64,000 bases of DNA from Gammaproteobacteria bacterium. Lineage in GTDB: Bacteria; Pseudomonadota; Gammaproteobacteria; Pseudomonadales; Azotimanducaceae. Both the position numbers and the translations under genes were made by a program. Below, in pieces: positions 1-7,652 of the stretch (position 1 is its first letter; each line of letters opens with the position of its first letter). Under the pieces are notes generated by a model. The model was not told the DNA's origin and did no database searches. It saw only the letters and a program-made list of their open reading frames with translations. The stretch covers positions 88,239-152,238 of the forward strand of contig JAJFJZ010000001.1 of assembly GCA_021773565.1 (NCBI GenBank). The letters run 5' to 3'.

Positions 1-253
1 GGGTACCATTAGGTATCTCAACGGTAAACCTTGCGGTAGAGTCGCTTAAACTTGTAGCTACTGTGGCACCGTTGGCATCCAGTACGCTAATGCTGGCCTC
101 CACTATGGGACCATCAATAACCGTACCAGACAGTACAGAGGGTGATTCAATTTGCGGCGACGAACTTTCACTTTTCGAACACGCACCCAAACATGCTATT
201 AATAATAACAAGCCTGACTTTTGCCAACCACGGCGTATATTGTTGAACTTCAC
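1..253 (-). CDS. Exported lipoprotein, N-terminal part only (gene runs off the window)
   Basis: Reading the minus strand from a GTG at 253 gives an open frame to the window edge (84 residues seen). The GTG is preceded by GGAGAG seven bases upstream and by an in-frame TAG directly before it, which fixes the start. Residues 1-27 are a lipoprotein signal: basic n-region (RRGWQKSG), hydrophobic LLLLIACLGAC with lipobox LGAC, so Cys27 would be lipidated. After a Ser-rich linker comes SGTVIDGPIVEASISVLDANG, which resembles the start of a carboxypeptidase-regulatory-like beta-sandwich domain. The rest lies outside the window, so function is unknown; such modules are common in large surface lipoproteins. 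Coding is well supported, identity is not. Confidence 0.75.
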   Translation of the reverse strand, partial: MKFNNIRRGWQKSGLLLLIACLGACSKSESSSPQIESPSVLSGTVIDGPIVEASISVLDANGATVATSLSDSTARFTVEIPNGT

Positions 254-599
254 CTACACTCTCCAGCCTACTGGCAATAACTGCTTATCCCGCTTGACCA
301 GTGCATTTCGCTACTGTTTGTATGGAAATTATTCTATTTGTAAGTGCTTCTTAATCCTGTGATTGAATCGACATAACAGGTACATCCGTACCCATGAGCG
401 GCACCTTTAGACCTTTATGAGACCTGATGGGTGGTAGCGCAAAAATGGATGTGAACCTGCTCTCAGTTGGTTCGTGAGGCCGTAGACAGCTAAAACGTGA
501 ACTGTATAAACGAGGCTATTCCACAAGGTCCCTAATCAAACACTTGACGCGGGATGTCAAAATCAAAAGAATTACCAGCGCATAAATGGAGTGATTTAA
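254..599. other. Divergent intergenic region, 346 bases
   Basis: Lies between the minus-strand lipoprotein and the plus-strand CinA-N-like gene. I see no convincing ORF, tRNA or strong hairpin in it. It must hold the promoters of both flanking genes; one plausible plus-strand promoter is listed separately near 544-572. Confidence 0.6.
544..572 (+). promoter_or_regulatory. Putative sigma70 promoter of the CinA-N/TraB/YheT run
   Basis: TTGACG (544-549), a 17-base spacer and AAGAAT (567-572) stand 28 bases before the TTG start at 600. The -35 matches 5/6 and the -10 only 4/6, so this is a weak prediction. Confidence 0.35.
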
Positions 600-1355
600 T
601 TGAACACAAAGGAAGAGGTGAAAGCTGGAATCATAATAATAGGAAATGAGATTCTGTCCGGCCGCACACAGGATACCAACGTTTCCCATATAGCAGTTGT
701 ATTGAACGATTGGGGAATTACAGTCGCCGAAACCCGAATCATTCCCGATATCGAATCCGTAATCATCGATACCGTTCGCCATTTCAGCACATTATTCGAG
801 TACGTTTTTACAACGGGTGGTATAGGTCCGACTCATGACGATATAACGGCAGCATGTGTCGCAAAAGCGTTCAACAGGCCGCTTATTGAAGACCCTCAGA
901 TAGCAAAACTCATACGATCGAGACCCACAAGCGAAGAGGTAATGAGATCACGCCTGCTCATGGCGCGCGTACCTGAAGGGTCCGGACTGATTGATAATCC
1001 AACCGGGGGACCACACGGGTTTTTTATCGAAAACGTTTATGTCATGGCCGGTATACCCAAAGTGATGCAGGCTATGTTGAGTACCCTGGCTGGACAGCTC
1101 GACGGTGGACATAAGGTATTATCCTGCTCCGTAACTGCCTATCTGGGCGAGAGCCAAATTGCCACTGAATTGGGCTATCTGCAAAATCAGTTTCCAGATG
1201 TAGACATAGGTAGTTATCCGTTTACAAGAAATGGCCGATATGGAACATCAATCGTTATTAGAAGTACCAACACAGATTTGTTGGATACGGTGTTACAGGA
1301 AGCCTGCAAACTTATCGAAAGGTCGGGTGGTTCGCCTGAAGATATTCATCGCTAG
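600..1355 (+). CDS. Molybdopterin-binding (MoaB/CinA N-terminal) domain protein
   Basis: A 251-residue, single-domain MoCF-biosynthesis-fold protein. It opens with AGIIIIGNEILSGRTQDTN, typical of the CinA N-terminal/COG1058 group, and carries the GGIGPTHDDITAACVAKAF motif (about residues 80-98) shared with MoaB, MogA and CinA. Full-length CinA also has a nicotinamide-nucleotide amidase domain, which is absent. Proteins of this group are thought to bind molybdopterin or a nucleotide-like ligand, but the stand-alone form has no settled reaction. The start is a TTG preceded by GGAG at 588-591; a GTG at 618 six codons later, preceded by AGGAAG, is an alternative. The 3' end overlaps the next gene by 29 bases, so the two are probably translated together. 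Confidence 0.85.
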   Translation: MNTKEEVKAGIIIIGNEILSGRTQDTNVSHIAVVLNDWGITVAETRIIPDIESVIIDTVRHFSTLFEYVFTTGGIGPTHDDITAACVAKAFNRPLIEDPQIAKLIRSRPTSEEVMRSRLLMARVPEGSGLIDNPTGGPHGFFIENVYVMAGIPKVMQAMLSTLAGQLDGGHKVLSCSVTAYLGESQIATELGYLQNQFPDVDIGSYPFTRNGRYGTSIVIRSTNTDLLDTVLQEACKLIERSGGSPEDIHR

Positions 1356-2502
1356 TAACTGGCGCAATGTAGTTTGGCTAGGCATGTGTTTTGTCTTTAT
1401 ACCCGATGTTCTTGCGCTAACCGAGTCGGAGGCAATTTCAGAATATCGCAATTCAGGCACAGCAAATAAAGCGCTGGCCATTTCAGGCAAGGGCGACCAC
1501 ATTGTTAGCTCGGTTATGCACTCCCAGGCGTCTCCAGCAATTGCATCGAGCAAAGCACTTGCTACGTGTGAGTCCAAACGGCTGGCTATGGATCACATTC
1601 AACCCTGCGAAATTCGCGCAGTTAATCAACGCCTCATAAGCACTGCAGATCAAATTCGCAAGGGAATACCAGAACCCCACCCCTTGTTTCTATGGAAACT
1701 TCAGTCGACCAGAGCAACGGTATATTTGGCGGGTTCCATACACGTACTGAAGCAAAGCCTATATCCTCTGGCCCAACAGTATCAATCCGCCTTCGATCTT
1801 TCAGAAACGGTAGTACTGGAAGTTAACACCATGGATATCAAGCAGAAAGATATGTCCAGGTTGGTAAACAAATACTTTTTACTTCCCGAAGCACAGTCCC
1901 TGCAACAAATTCTGAACGACACCGAACTTGCCTCCCTGGAAGCGTACCTTGGCCTTCGCAACACCACCATTCAGGCAGTTGAAAATCTGAAACCTTCGAT
2001 GCTTGCATTACAATTATCATTAAACCAGCTAGTCTCAATGGGTTACCTGCAGGAACAGGGATTGGAGAAATTTTTCCTGAAGCAAATTGGATCACGGGAT
2101 ATTCTGCAGCTTGAATCAATCGAGCAACAATTCGACCTGCTGGGCAACCCCCCAATGAATCTGCAACGGGAAATATTGATGGACACCATAACTCAGGAAA
2201 ACGAACTGGATGCAAATCTGGCTGCCCTGTTAACAGCCTGGCTCGGTGGAAACACAGAGAACTTTGAAGCACTAATACAGTTAATGGCCTCCGATTCGCC
2301 CGAGTACAAGGCATTTTCAGAAAGATTGCTGGATGACCGCAATATCACAATGGCTGCCAAAATAGATGCCTACCTGAGTCACAAGGGCACTTACTTCATA
2401 ATGATTGGCGCAGCTCACCTCGTTGGAAAAAAAAGCGTAATCACACTACTCAGCCAGAAAGGTCACGTTGTGGTTCAGCTGCATTCTGATGATCAGATTT
2501 AA
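1327..2502 (+). CDS. TraB/GumN family protein, exported
   Basis: The C-terminal ~290 residues are a TraB/GumN domain: FLWKLQSTRATVYLAGSIHV (start of the fold), SETVVLEVNT, and near the end YFIMIGAAHLVGKKSVITLL, containing the GAAHLVG motif. The family adopts a Tiki-like fold and some members are metal-dependent proteases; no substrate is known for most bacterial members. The frame is open further upstream, but the GTG at 1327 (AAAGG just before it) gives a basic n-region followed by VVWLGMCFVFIPDVLA, a plausible Sec signal. That yields 391 residues, about 100 more than usual, the extra lying between signal peptide and domain and lacking recognisable motifs. It overlaps the preceding gene by 29 bases and is followed after 20 bases by the YheT-like hydrolase. 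Confidence 0.8.
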   Translation: MVRLKIFIASNWRNVVWLGMCFVFIPDVLALTESEAISEYRNSGTANKALAISGKGDHIVSSVMHSQASPAIASSKALATCESKRLAMDHIQPCEIRAVNQRLISTADQIRKGIPEPHPLFLWKLQSTRATVYLAGSIHVLKQSLYPLAQQYQSAFDLSETVVLEVNTMDIKQKDMSRLVNKYFLLPEAQSLQQILNDTELASLEAYLGLRNTTIQAVENLKPSMLALQLSLNQLVSMGYLQEQGLEKFFLKQIGSRDILQLESIEQQFDLLGNPPMNLQREILMDTITQENELDANLAALLTAWLGGNTENFEALIQLMASDSPEYKAFSERLLDDRNITMAAKIDAYLSHKGTYFIMIGAAHLVGKKSVITLLSQKGHVVVQLHSDDQI

Positions 2503-2522
2503 CACGCTACCTGCATAGACCC

Positions 2523-3563
2523 ATGCATCAACTAAGCTCCCGATTCCAACCTGGCTCTCCTCTTCTTCGGTCTGCTCACATTCAAACACTATTTGCCAGT
2601 TCCGGATATCGCTCCCGCAGGGTGCAAAAACTTGCACGCCGTTTTTTGGCCAACACCCGTCGCGAAGTTATTTTCTGTAAGGACAATGTCAGGCTTGAAG
2701 CATGGGTAACCAGACAGCCTGGCTCAGTAAGTGCAAATCCACCGCTGGTAATTATCATCCACGGTTGGTTAGGCAGTGCTGATTCCAGCTATGTAATTGA
2801 CGCTGGACAGCAGCTATACACTGAAGGTTTTTCAATTGCTCGCCTAAACCTCAGAGATCATGGAGAAACCCATCATTTGAATACACAGGTGTTTCATTCA
2901 GCCCGAATCCATGAAGCCCTGGATGCGTGTCTACACCTGATGCAAGGATCAGCTGATCAGAAATGCACGTTATTGGGGTTCTCGCTGGGCGGCAATTTTG
3001 CGTTAAGGATCAGCGCTTTATTGGGTACCCACTCGAAGCTGAACGGTACTATTGCTGTATGTCCTCTCGTTGAACCTGAAATAGCAATGCATGCTATAGA
3101 TACTGGCTGGTTTGCCTACCAATGGTATTTTTTAAAAAAGTGGCGTAGTTCAATGCTTAAGAAGCAGCGAATCTATACTCAATACGATTACCGGGAAGCG
3201 CTCAGGCTTAATTCTGTTTCGGCGCTAACAGAACTATTCGTCAAACAGTCAACACCTTACGAAAATACAGCACACTACTTTCAGGCCTATTCCATTGCGG
3301 GAGACCTGTTGGACGGTCTTGGTACCCCCTCTCACATTATCGCCGCAAAGGACGATCCTATAATTCCGCATACCAGTTTTTTTCAAATAGCTTGTCTTGG
3401 CCAGCGCAATTCTGCGATCCAGATACACATGCAAACCCATGGTGGTCATTGTGGATTTATCGAAGATTTTGCATGTAATTCATGGCTGAATACAGCCTTG
3501 CTTGAATTGCTGAATGATCAGAATAAACGGGCCACTCAAGACACAAACCAGTTACATTCCTGA
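2523..3563 (+). CDS. YheT-family alpha/beta hydrolase
   Basis: A 346-residue member of the YheT/ABHD1-3 (UPF0017) hydrolase family. The N-terminal FQPGSPLLRSAHIQTLFAS is the family hallmark. Then VIIIHGWLGSADSSYV (oxyanion region), the nucleophile elbow GFSLGGNFALRI (Ser in GFSLGG), the acid in IIAAKDDPIIP and the histidine in THGGHCGFIED. Family members act on acyl esters and are often linked to envelope lipid turnover, though the E. coli substrate is unclear. It is soluble, with no signal peptide. It follows the TraB/GumN gene closely on the same strand and is probably cotranscribed with it. Confidence 0.88.
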   Translation: MHQLSSRFQPGSPLLRSAHIQTLFASSGYRSRRVQKLARRFLANTRREVIFCKDNVRLEAWVTRQPGSVSANPPLVIIIHGWLGSADSSYVIDAGQQLYTEGFSIARLNLRDHGETHHLNTQVFHSARIHEALDACLHLMQGSADQKCTLLGFSLGGNFALRISALLGTHSKLNGTIAVCPLVEPEIAMHAIDTGWFAYQWYFLKKWRSSMLKKQRIYTQYDYREALRLNSVSALTELFVKQSTPYENTAHYFQAYSIAGDLLDGLGTPSHIIAAKDDPIIPHTSFFQIACLGQRNSAIQIHMQTHGGHCGFIEDFACNSWLNTALLELLNDQNKRATQDTNQLHS

Positions 3564-3626
3564 AAACTCCGACTAAGGCCAGTGCTCGTGTTAAACTGTG
3601 TTCCCTTAAATTTACGGGAGGTTCAC

Positions 3627-3965
3627 ATGCTTCGCCTGTGCAGTTGGATTTTTATTGCATCGATATTTGGCCTGCTTTCGCTCCCTATCCAGTCAGCAGC
3701 CACAACCTGTACCCAGGGCCAGCTTAGCCGACAAATAGAAGTCGTGTACGTAAACCCCGATCTCGCATTGCCTTGTGAAGTACTCTATGACAAGCGAGAT
3801 GAAGGGTCACAGCGTATATTATGGCGAGCTGAAAATTCTCAGGGCTATTGTGAGGAAAAAGCGGAACAATTGATTCAAAAACACCGCGCCTGGGGATGGC
3901 AATGCTCTCGGAACGATGATCTGGAATCCCGGAATACTACCCTGGAGGAAGTGACCAGACCATAG
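3627..3965 (+). CDS. Small secreted protein of unknown function
   Basis: The ATG at 3627 has an ideal GGGAGG Shine-Dalgarno five bases upstream, so I prefer it over upstream starts in the same frame. The 112-residue product has a clear Sec signal (MLRLCSWIFIASIFGLLSLP, cleavage probably after QSAA). The mature part holds four cysteines (TTCTQG, LPCEVLYDK, GYCEEKAEQL, GWQCSRND), which could form two disulfides in the periplasm, and ends in an acidic tail. I recognise no named domain. It follows the YheT-like gene by 63 bases and may share its transcript. Confidence 0.75.
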   Translation: MLRLCSWIFIASIFGLLSLPIQSAATTCTQGQLSRQIEVVYVNPDLALPCEVLYDKRDEGSQRILWRAENSQGYCEEKAEQLIQKHRAWGWQCSRNDDLESRNTTLEEVTRP

Positions 3966-4089
3966 AACAAGTTCTTATTGTCCGACAATAAGCCTGTTCA
4001 GCTTGCATTCAGTTATTGACTCTATACTCCGAATCAGTAGATTGGCACTCAACTCATGCTGAACTGATATTTCCAGGAAGGACGCTATT

Positions 4090-4569
4090 ATGCAGCGCAA
4101 TAAAAAATCCACCCGCAGATCCGGTCTTGTCACGGCTTTTTGTTCGGCCACGGCTTTTTGTTCGGCCACGGCTTTTCATTCGGCCACGGCGTTTTTCTCA
4201 GCCACGGCGTTTTTTTCGGCCGCTGTATTTTCAAGCCTGGCAAGTCATGCGCTCACTCCCTCCGAATTTGAGCTGGCAGGCACGCAAATTGATCGCATCA
4301 CCTCCGCACATACCATCAATGCATACAGCTCCCTGGATCGACAGTTTTTGCTTCTGGCTGAGGGAAGAAAGCGTCACTACCTGCTAAATCTTGGAAGCGC
4401 ATGCCACAGGCTGGCCTGGGCTGAAAATATCAATATTTCACAAAGTGATGACACTATACACGCGGGTTTTGATTACGTTAGCGTAGATGGAGATCGCTGC
4501 GAAATAGGCGAAATTCGCCAGATAAGTCACGAAGAGATGCAGGCAATTGTCTGGTCACACAAGGTTTAA
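4090..4569 (+). CDS. Secreted DUF6491-like protein with a repeat-built signal peptide
   Basis: 159 residues from an ATG preceded by AGGAAGGA. After a basic start (MQRNKKSTRRSG) the hydrophobic signal region is made of five six-residue repeats (VTAFCS, ATAFCS, ATAFHS, ATAFFS, ATAFFS), then AAVFSSLASHA where cleavage is likely. The mature domain, with LLNLGSACHRLAWAENINI and VDGDRCEIGEIRQIS, has the two spaced cysteines and strand pattern I associate with the small DUF6491 family; that assignment is from memory and moderate. The function is unknown. It ends eight bases from the convergent TonB-like gene. Confidence 0.75.
   Translation: MQRNKKSTRRSGLVTAFCSATAFCSATAFHSATAFFSATAFFSAAVFSSLASHALTPSEFELAGTQIDRITSAHTINAYSSLDRQFLLLAEGRKRHYLLNLGSACHRLAWAENINISQSDDTIHAGFDYVSVDGDRCEIGEIRQISHEEMQAIVWSHKV
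4129..4218 (+). repeat. 18-bp in-frame tandem repeat (five copies) in a signal peptide
   Basis: Five consecutive 18-base units at 4129, 4147, 4165, 4183 and 4201 follow the pattern GCCACGGCTTTTTGTTCG. Units 1 and 2 differ by one base, units 3-5 diverge slightly, and a sixth decayed unit follows at 4219. Because 18 is a multiple of three, gain or loss of a unit would change the length of the hydrophobic core without breaking the frame. Confidence 0.9.
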
Positions 4570-4577
4570 GAAGACTA

Positions 4578-5504
4578 CTAAACTGGCAGAAAATGTACGG
4601 GATAATTGATACGGGTGCGCGACACATCCTTTTTGCCAAAATCAAACATTCGCACCCTGCTTACAATCTTGGTAACAAGACTTTCATCGTCCAGTTCTGA
4701 AGATTGAACACTGCACTCCACCACCGCACCCATTGAATCGATAATGAGTTCCAGAACAACCTGCCCCTGAAGTCCCGGGTCGGTTCTGAGCGCGCGATTG
4801 TAAATAGCGAAAATTGCCCCTTTATTGGCATCAAACACCCTTCTGATATCTTCTATACTGCGCTCGCGCAGGTCTGGCGACTGTCGACTGCGATTCCCTC
4901 CCGACCCTCTCGAGCCCTCTACTGCCTCAACCTTGGTTGTCGCGCGTCCGGACAGGGCAACACCCCCCGTGGTTTTTGATAGCGAGGAAACATCTATGCC
5001 GGAACTTCGGCTGTTCTGTTTGGATCGAATGATTGAACGATCCAGACTTGCAGCTTCACCCTCTCCTCGCTGTATCGCAGCAGTATCCCGCAATTTTGAC
5101 ACATCCACTGCATTACGCATGTCTGCAAACGCATCCTGAAATGCCAGCAGGCCGGAAACCTGTGCTTTTTCTCGCGCATCTGCCACACGGGCCTGCGTCT
5201 TAACAACGGGCATTTCTGGTTCCGTGTTTACAAGGGGTTCTACATCAGGAATTTTTTCCACCAGGGGTTCGGGCGCAGGAGGAATTACGACTTGCGGCTT
5301 CTGCATCACAAGCTGCGCCAGCTGGGGCGGCAGTTTTTCCAACTGTGCCCGTTGTAGTTCGGGTAAAGTAATTAACGGTATTCCAAGCCCGAGTACCAGA
5401 ACGAAGCCCAGAAACACTCTCAATATAACGCGAAACCTGCGTTGTTCTTCTACAGAAATAACCCAGGGCAATTCAAAATCCGAAGCTGCAACAACAACGC
5501 TCAT
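4578..5504 (-). CDS. TonB-like energy transducer with AgmX/PglI C-terminal domain
   Basis: A 308-residue inner-membrane-anchored periplasmic protein, last gene of the ten-gene operon. Residues about 23-47 form one transmembrane helix (ILRVFLGFVLVLGLGIPLI). A Pro/Glu/Val-rich stretch (VVIPPAPEPLVEKIP) follows, as in TonB spacers, then a Ser/Arg/Gly-rich low-complexity region. The last ~95 residues (SIEDIRRVFDANKGAIFAIY ... LQGQVVLELIIDSMGAVVEC) match the AgmX/PglI C-terminal domain, a TonB-C relative known from the Myxococcus gliding/sporulation complexes. By analogy it would carry ExbB/ExbD-derived force through the periplasm to an outer-membrane partner. Its ATG overlaps the preceding ExbD stop (ATGA). 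The partner cannot be named from sequence. Confidence 0.85.
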   Translation of the reverse strand: MSVVVAASDFELPWVISVEEQRRFRVILRVFLGFVLVLGLGIPLITLPELQRAQLEKLPPQLAQLVMQKPQVVIPPAPEPLVEKIPDVEPLVNTEPEMPVVKTQARVADAREKAQVSGLLAFQDAFADMRNAVDVSKLRDTAAIQRGEGEAASLDRSIIRSKQNSRSSGIDVSSLSKTTGGVALSGRATTKVEAVEGSRGSGGNRSRQSPDLRERSIEDIRRVFDANKGAIFAIYNRALRTDPGLQGQVVLELIIDSMGAVVECSVQSSELDDESLVTKIVSRVRMFDFGKKDVSRTRINYPVHFLPV

Positions 5505-6049
5505 GAACTTAGCTTCTCCCCGGCAACAGCATTTATGGCCGCTCCATTTATAGCTGCGGCGCTTGTGGCCGCGGCGCTTTTATTTAAGGCGAGAGAGATG
5601 TGTGCAAAATCAACGGACTGGCAGGTCAACATAATTTTCTTAAGTAACCAGTACGGTATTTGTTTGTCACCCATAATAGTTACCCGGTGCCCTCCCTGGG
5701 GAATCTCGGGCTTTCTGCTGGCCTGGTGTTTTAGTTCCTTCTCAAGCCCGGAGATGAGCATCTGCTTTGATTCCTGCACAGAAGATACGTCAGCAACTGA
5801 TCTCCCCATTACAATAATGTTGGTTTCATCGACAGAAATTACCAATTGTTCTTCCGGACGTGATTCTGAACTGCTGTCGGGTAGTTTGATATTGCTACTG
5901 GTCTGTAATACCTCTACATCCGAGGAATTAACCATGAGAAAAAAGACCAGAATCGTAAATATATCCATCAGGGATACAAGGTTAAGCGTGCTTGCCTTTT
6001 TAGAAGCCTTTTGAGTTTTCCGGCGCCGGGATATACGAATAGAACTCAT
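5501..6049 (-). CDS. ExbD/TolR-family protein 1 (keeps the essential Asp)
   Basis: 182 residues. A basic N-terminus (RISRRRKTQKASKK) is followed by one membrane helix, LNLVSLMDIFTILVFFLMVN, with Asp29 at the position of the protonatable Asp of ExbD (Asp25) and TolR (Asp23). The rest is a periplasmic ExbD/TolR domain. With the ExbB-like protein it should form the proton-conducting stator. The last ~30 residues are an unusual Ala/Asn-rich tail (NKSAAATSAAAINGAAINAV) encoded by 15-base repeats. It overlaps the downstream TonB-like gene by four bases and lies 13 bases after the second ExbD. Confidence 0.9.
   Translation of the reverse strand: MSSIRISRRRKTQKASKKASTLNLVSLMDIFTILVFFLMVNSSDVEVLQTSSNIKLPDSSSESRPEEQLVISVDETNIIVMGRSVADVSSVQESKQMLISGLEKELKHQASRKPEIPQGGHRVTIMGDKQIPYWLLKKIMLTCQSVDFAHISLALNKSAAATSAAAINGAAINAVAGEKLSS
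5519..5578 (-). repeat. Degenerate 15-bp tandem repeat encoding the Ala-rich ExbD tail
   Basis: Four consecutive 15-base units occur on the minus strand: AGCGCCGCGGCCACA (5578-5564), AGCGCCGCGGCTATA (5563-5549), AATGGAGCGGCCATA (5548-5534) and AATGCTGTTGCCGGG (5533-5519). They encode SAAAT, SAAAI, NGAAI and NAVAG. The first two units differ at two positions; the others have decayed. Confidence 0.75.
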
Positions 6050-6062
6050 TGGTATCCTCTAT

Positions 6063-6614
6063 CTACGAGCGCTGTGCAATTTGTTTTTCGCCCGCAGATG
6101 CAAGCGGGCTGCTGTTATTCTCTGAGGGAGAATCGCCAAGGGATATAAGGGGAAACAACTCCGCATCCACTACATCCAGCGCCTGGTAAGCACGATAGGA
6201 ACGCACCCTGTCCATCACAGATACCAGAGTTTGGTAGTCCGTATCACTTTCCAATAAGATCGTAATGTCGCGCTTGTCCGGAGCCCGACGTTTTAACTCC
6301 CGCATTACCAGAGATAAAGCTTCGTAGTCGTGCTGTCCCCTAATTTGCGGCAGGTCCTTTATTTTACCGCCCCGCCCATCTGCTATGCTCAGGAATCCAT
6401 CATGTACAACAACTTCCAGATGTAGCGTTTCCCCAATTGTTGCGGCAGAAGAATCTGCAGACGGAAATTCCAGCTCAATTATGCTGGTATGCGTAAATAC
6501 CATGGAAAGCAACAGCACGGGAACCAGAACAATCATAAGGTTCATAAAAGGCGTCACATCCAGATCGGTACTCTGGGTATGTAATTTGTGCCGCCGTATT
6601 CTATGCATAGACAT
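6063..6614 (-). CDS. ExbD/TolR-family protein 2 (essential Asp replaced by Asn)
   Basis: 183 residues from the ATG at 6614, with AAAGG in the upstream gene's stop region; an in-frame TTG at 6644 inside that gene is less likely. The N-terminus shows the canonical ExbD pattern LDVTPFMNLMIVLVPVLLL, but the residue matching Asp25 of E. coli ExbD is Asn25 (codon AAC), so this subunit lacks the protonatable carboxylate. A periplasmic domain follows (VMRELKRRAPDKRDITILLE, typical of ExbD/TolR). It is paired with ExbD 1, which keeps the Asp, suggesting an unequal ExbD pair on one ExbB ring. The C-terminal tail is Ser-rich. Confidence 0.88.
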   Translation of the reverse strand: MSMHRIRRHKLHTQSTDLDVTPFMNLMIVLVPVLLLSMVFTHTSIIELEFPSADSSAATIGETLHLEVVVHDGFLSIADGRGGKIKDLPQIRGQHDYEALSLVMRELKRRAPDKRDITILLESDTDYQTLVSVMDRVRSYRAYQALDVVDAELFPLISLGDSPSENNSSPLASAGEKQIAQRS

Positions 6615-6621
6615 CAGAAAT

Positions 6622-7260
6622 TTACCTTTCAGGCCGTTCTTCAAGCAAGTTCAGAAACTTGACGACAGTAATTTCAAGACTCTCAACTATAGAACTTGTT
6701 TTGCTCAGCAAGAGCGAGTGTACGAGTAAGAGGGGAATCGCCACCATGAGTCCAAATGCGGTGGTGTTCATGGCAATGGATATACTCTGGGACAACAAGC
6801 TGGCTTTTTCCGCAGGATCGGCATTGGCAACCGCAGTAAATGCCGCAATAAGACCAATTATGGTTCCCAGCAATCCAAGCAAGGTGGCGATGTTTGCAAA
6901 TGTAGCCAGATAGGGAGTGCGTCGTTCAATTTTCGGCAGGGCTTCAAGCAATCCTTCTTCCATCGCATATTCAATGTCCTGACGACGGCGGCTGGAACGC
7001 ATCCTGTTAAGGCCATCGACGACGATCCGGGCAATGGGAGAAGAAGAGCGTCGCGCAATTTCAGCCAACTCTTTAACTTTTCTCGCTTTAAGCAAAGGCA
7101 ACATTTGTTCATAATCTTTACGGTTATGCCGGGTTTCATGCGCCAGAAAAATAAATCGTTCCAGGGCGATTGCAAATCCGATCCCCATCACAACAGCGAT
7201 GGGATACATAAAGGGCCCACCTTCCTGGAAAAACGCGACAAATGTAGTATAAAAATCCAT
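6622..7260 (-). CDS. MotA/TolQ/ExbB-family proton channel protein
   Basis: 212 residues, ExbB/TolQ topology: helix 1 near residues 17-35 (PFMYPIAVVMGIGFAIALER), a cytoplasmic stretch, then YLATFANIATLLGLLGTIIG, the family signature, and a third helix around AMNTTAFGLMVAIPLLLVHS. The Thr in that helix lies where ExbB/TolQ line the proton path. It should pair with the two ExbD proteins encoded directly downstream and energise the TonB-like protein. It starts three bases after the stop of the small secreted protein, inside the same operon. Confidence 0.92.
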   Translation of the reverse strand: MDFYTTFVAFFQEGGPFMYPIAVVMGIGFAIALERFIFLAHETRHNRKDYEQMLPLLKARKVKELAEIARRSSSPIARIVVDGLNRMRSSRRRQDIEYAMEEGLLEALPKIERRTPYLATFANIATLLGLLGTIIGLIAAFTAVANADPAEKASLLSQSISIAMNTTAFGLMVAIPLLLVHSLLLSKTSSIVESLEITVVKFLNLLEERPER

Positions 7261-7262
7261 GG

Positions 7263-7640
7263 TTACTTCTCCGTGCCTGCTGCTTGTAATCGTTCGTGAT
7301 AGTTTAATTCTCGCCGGTAGGCGGGGGGATATAAGCGCCGGAATACATCCAGCTCAGGTGATTCGGAATCCATTGCAATTTCAGGGATGCCATCGGGTGG
7401 TTGCCATGGAAGGATATAGAGCACTTTCGGCAATTCCTGATTTCCCGAGACGAGCGTTTCTTCGAGCTGTATCGTATTGGCGTCTTTTCGGGGAGCGCGT
7501 GTCTGGTTTGTAATCGGCTCAGGCCTTAAAGAAGACGCGTGTGAACGTTCGGCTTCTGCATCAACAGGAAACACCAACGTGAGAAAGAACACGGCAGAAA
7601 CACCAGTAAGCATCAGGCGTGAATGAGGATGAATATTCAT
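7263..7640 (-). CDS. Small exported protein of the ExbBD/TPR operon
   Basis: 125 residues with a Sec signal (SRLMLTGVSAVFFLTLVFPV, cleavage near VDAEA). The mature part is short and polar, with a central ELPKVLYILPWQPPDG and a C-terminal FRRLYPPAYRRELNYHERL. I recognise no named domain. Its position directly before exbB, with a two-base gap, argues that it is a periplasmic subunit or accessory of the same machine; that is inference. AAGGTG nine bases before the ATG serves as ribosome site. Confidence 0.75.
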   Translation of the reverse strand: MNIHPHSRLMLTGVSAVFFLTLVFPVDAEAERSHASSLRPEPITNQTRAPRKDANTIQLEETLVSGNQELPKVLYILPWQPPDGIPEIAMDSESPELDVFRRLYPPAYRRELNYHERLQAAGTEK

Positions 7641-7652
7641 ATCTTAAACACC

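Noticed and set aside
63..362. Plus-strand open frame of 99 codons at the left edge
   Set aside because: It mirrors the lipoprotein gene on the minus strand, which has a signal peptide, lipobox and ribosome site; the plus frame has no such support.
4129..4218. CRISPR array
   Set aside because: The 18-base units are contiguous without spacers and lie in frame inside a gene.
4016..4387. Frame with RPRLFVRPRLF-like repeats
   Set aside because: The repeat is the 18-bp array read in the wrong frame; the 4090 frame has the ribosome site, signal peptide and conserved domain.
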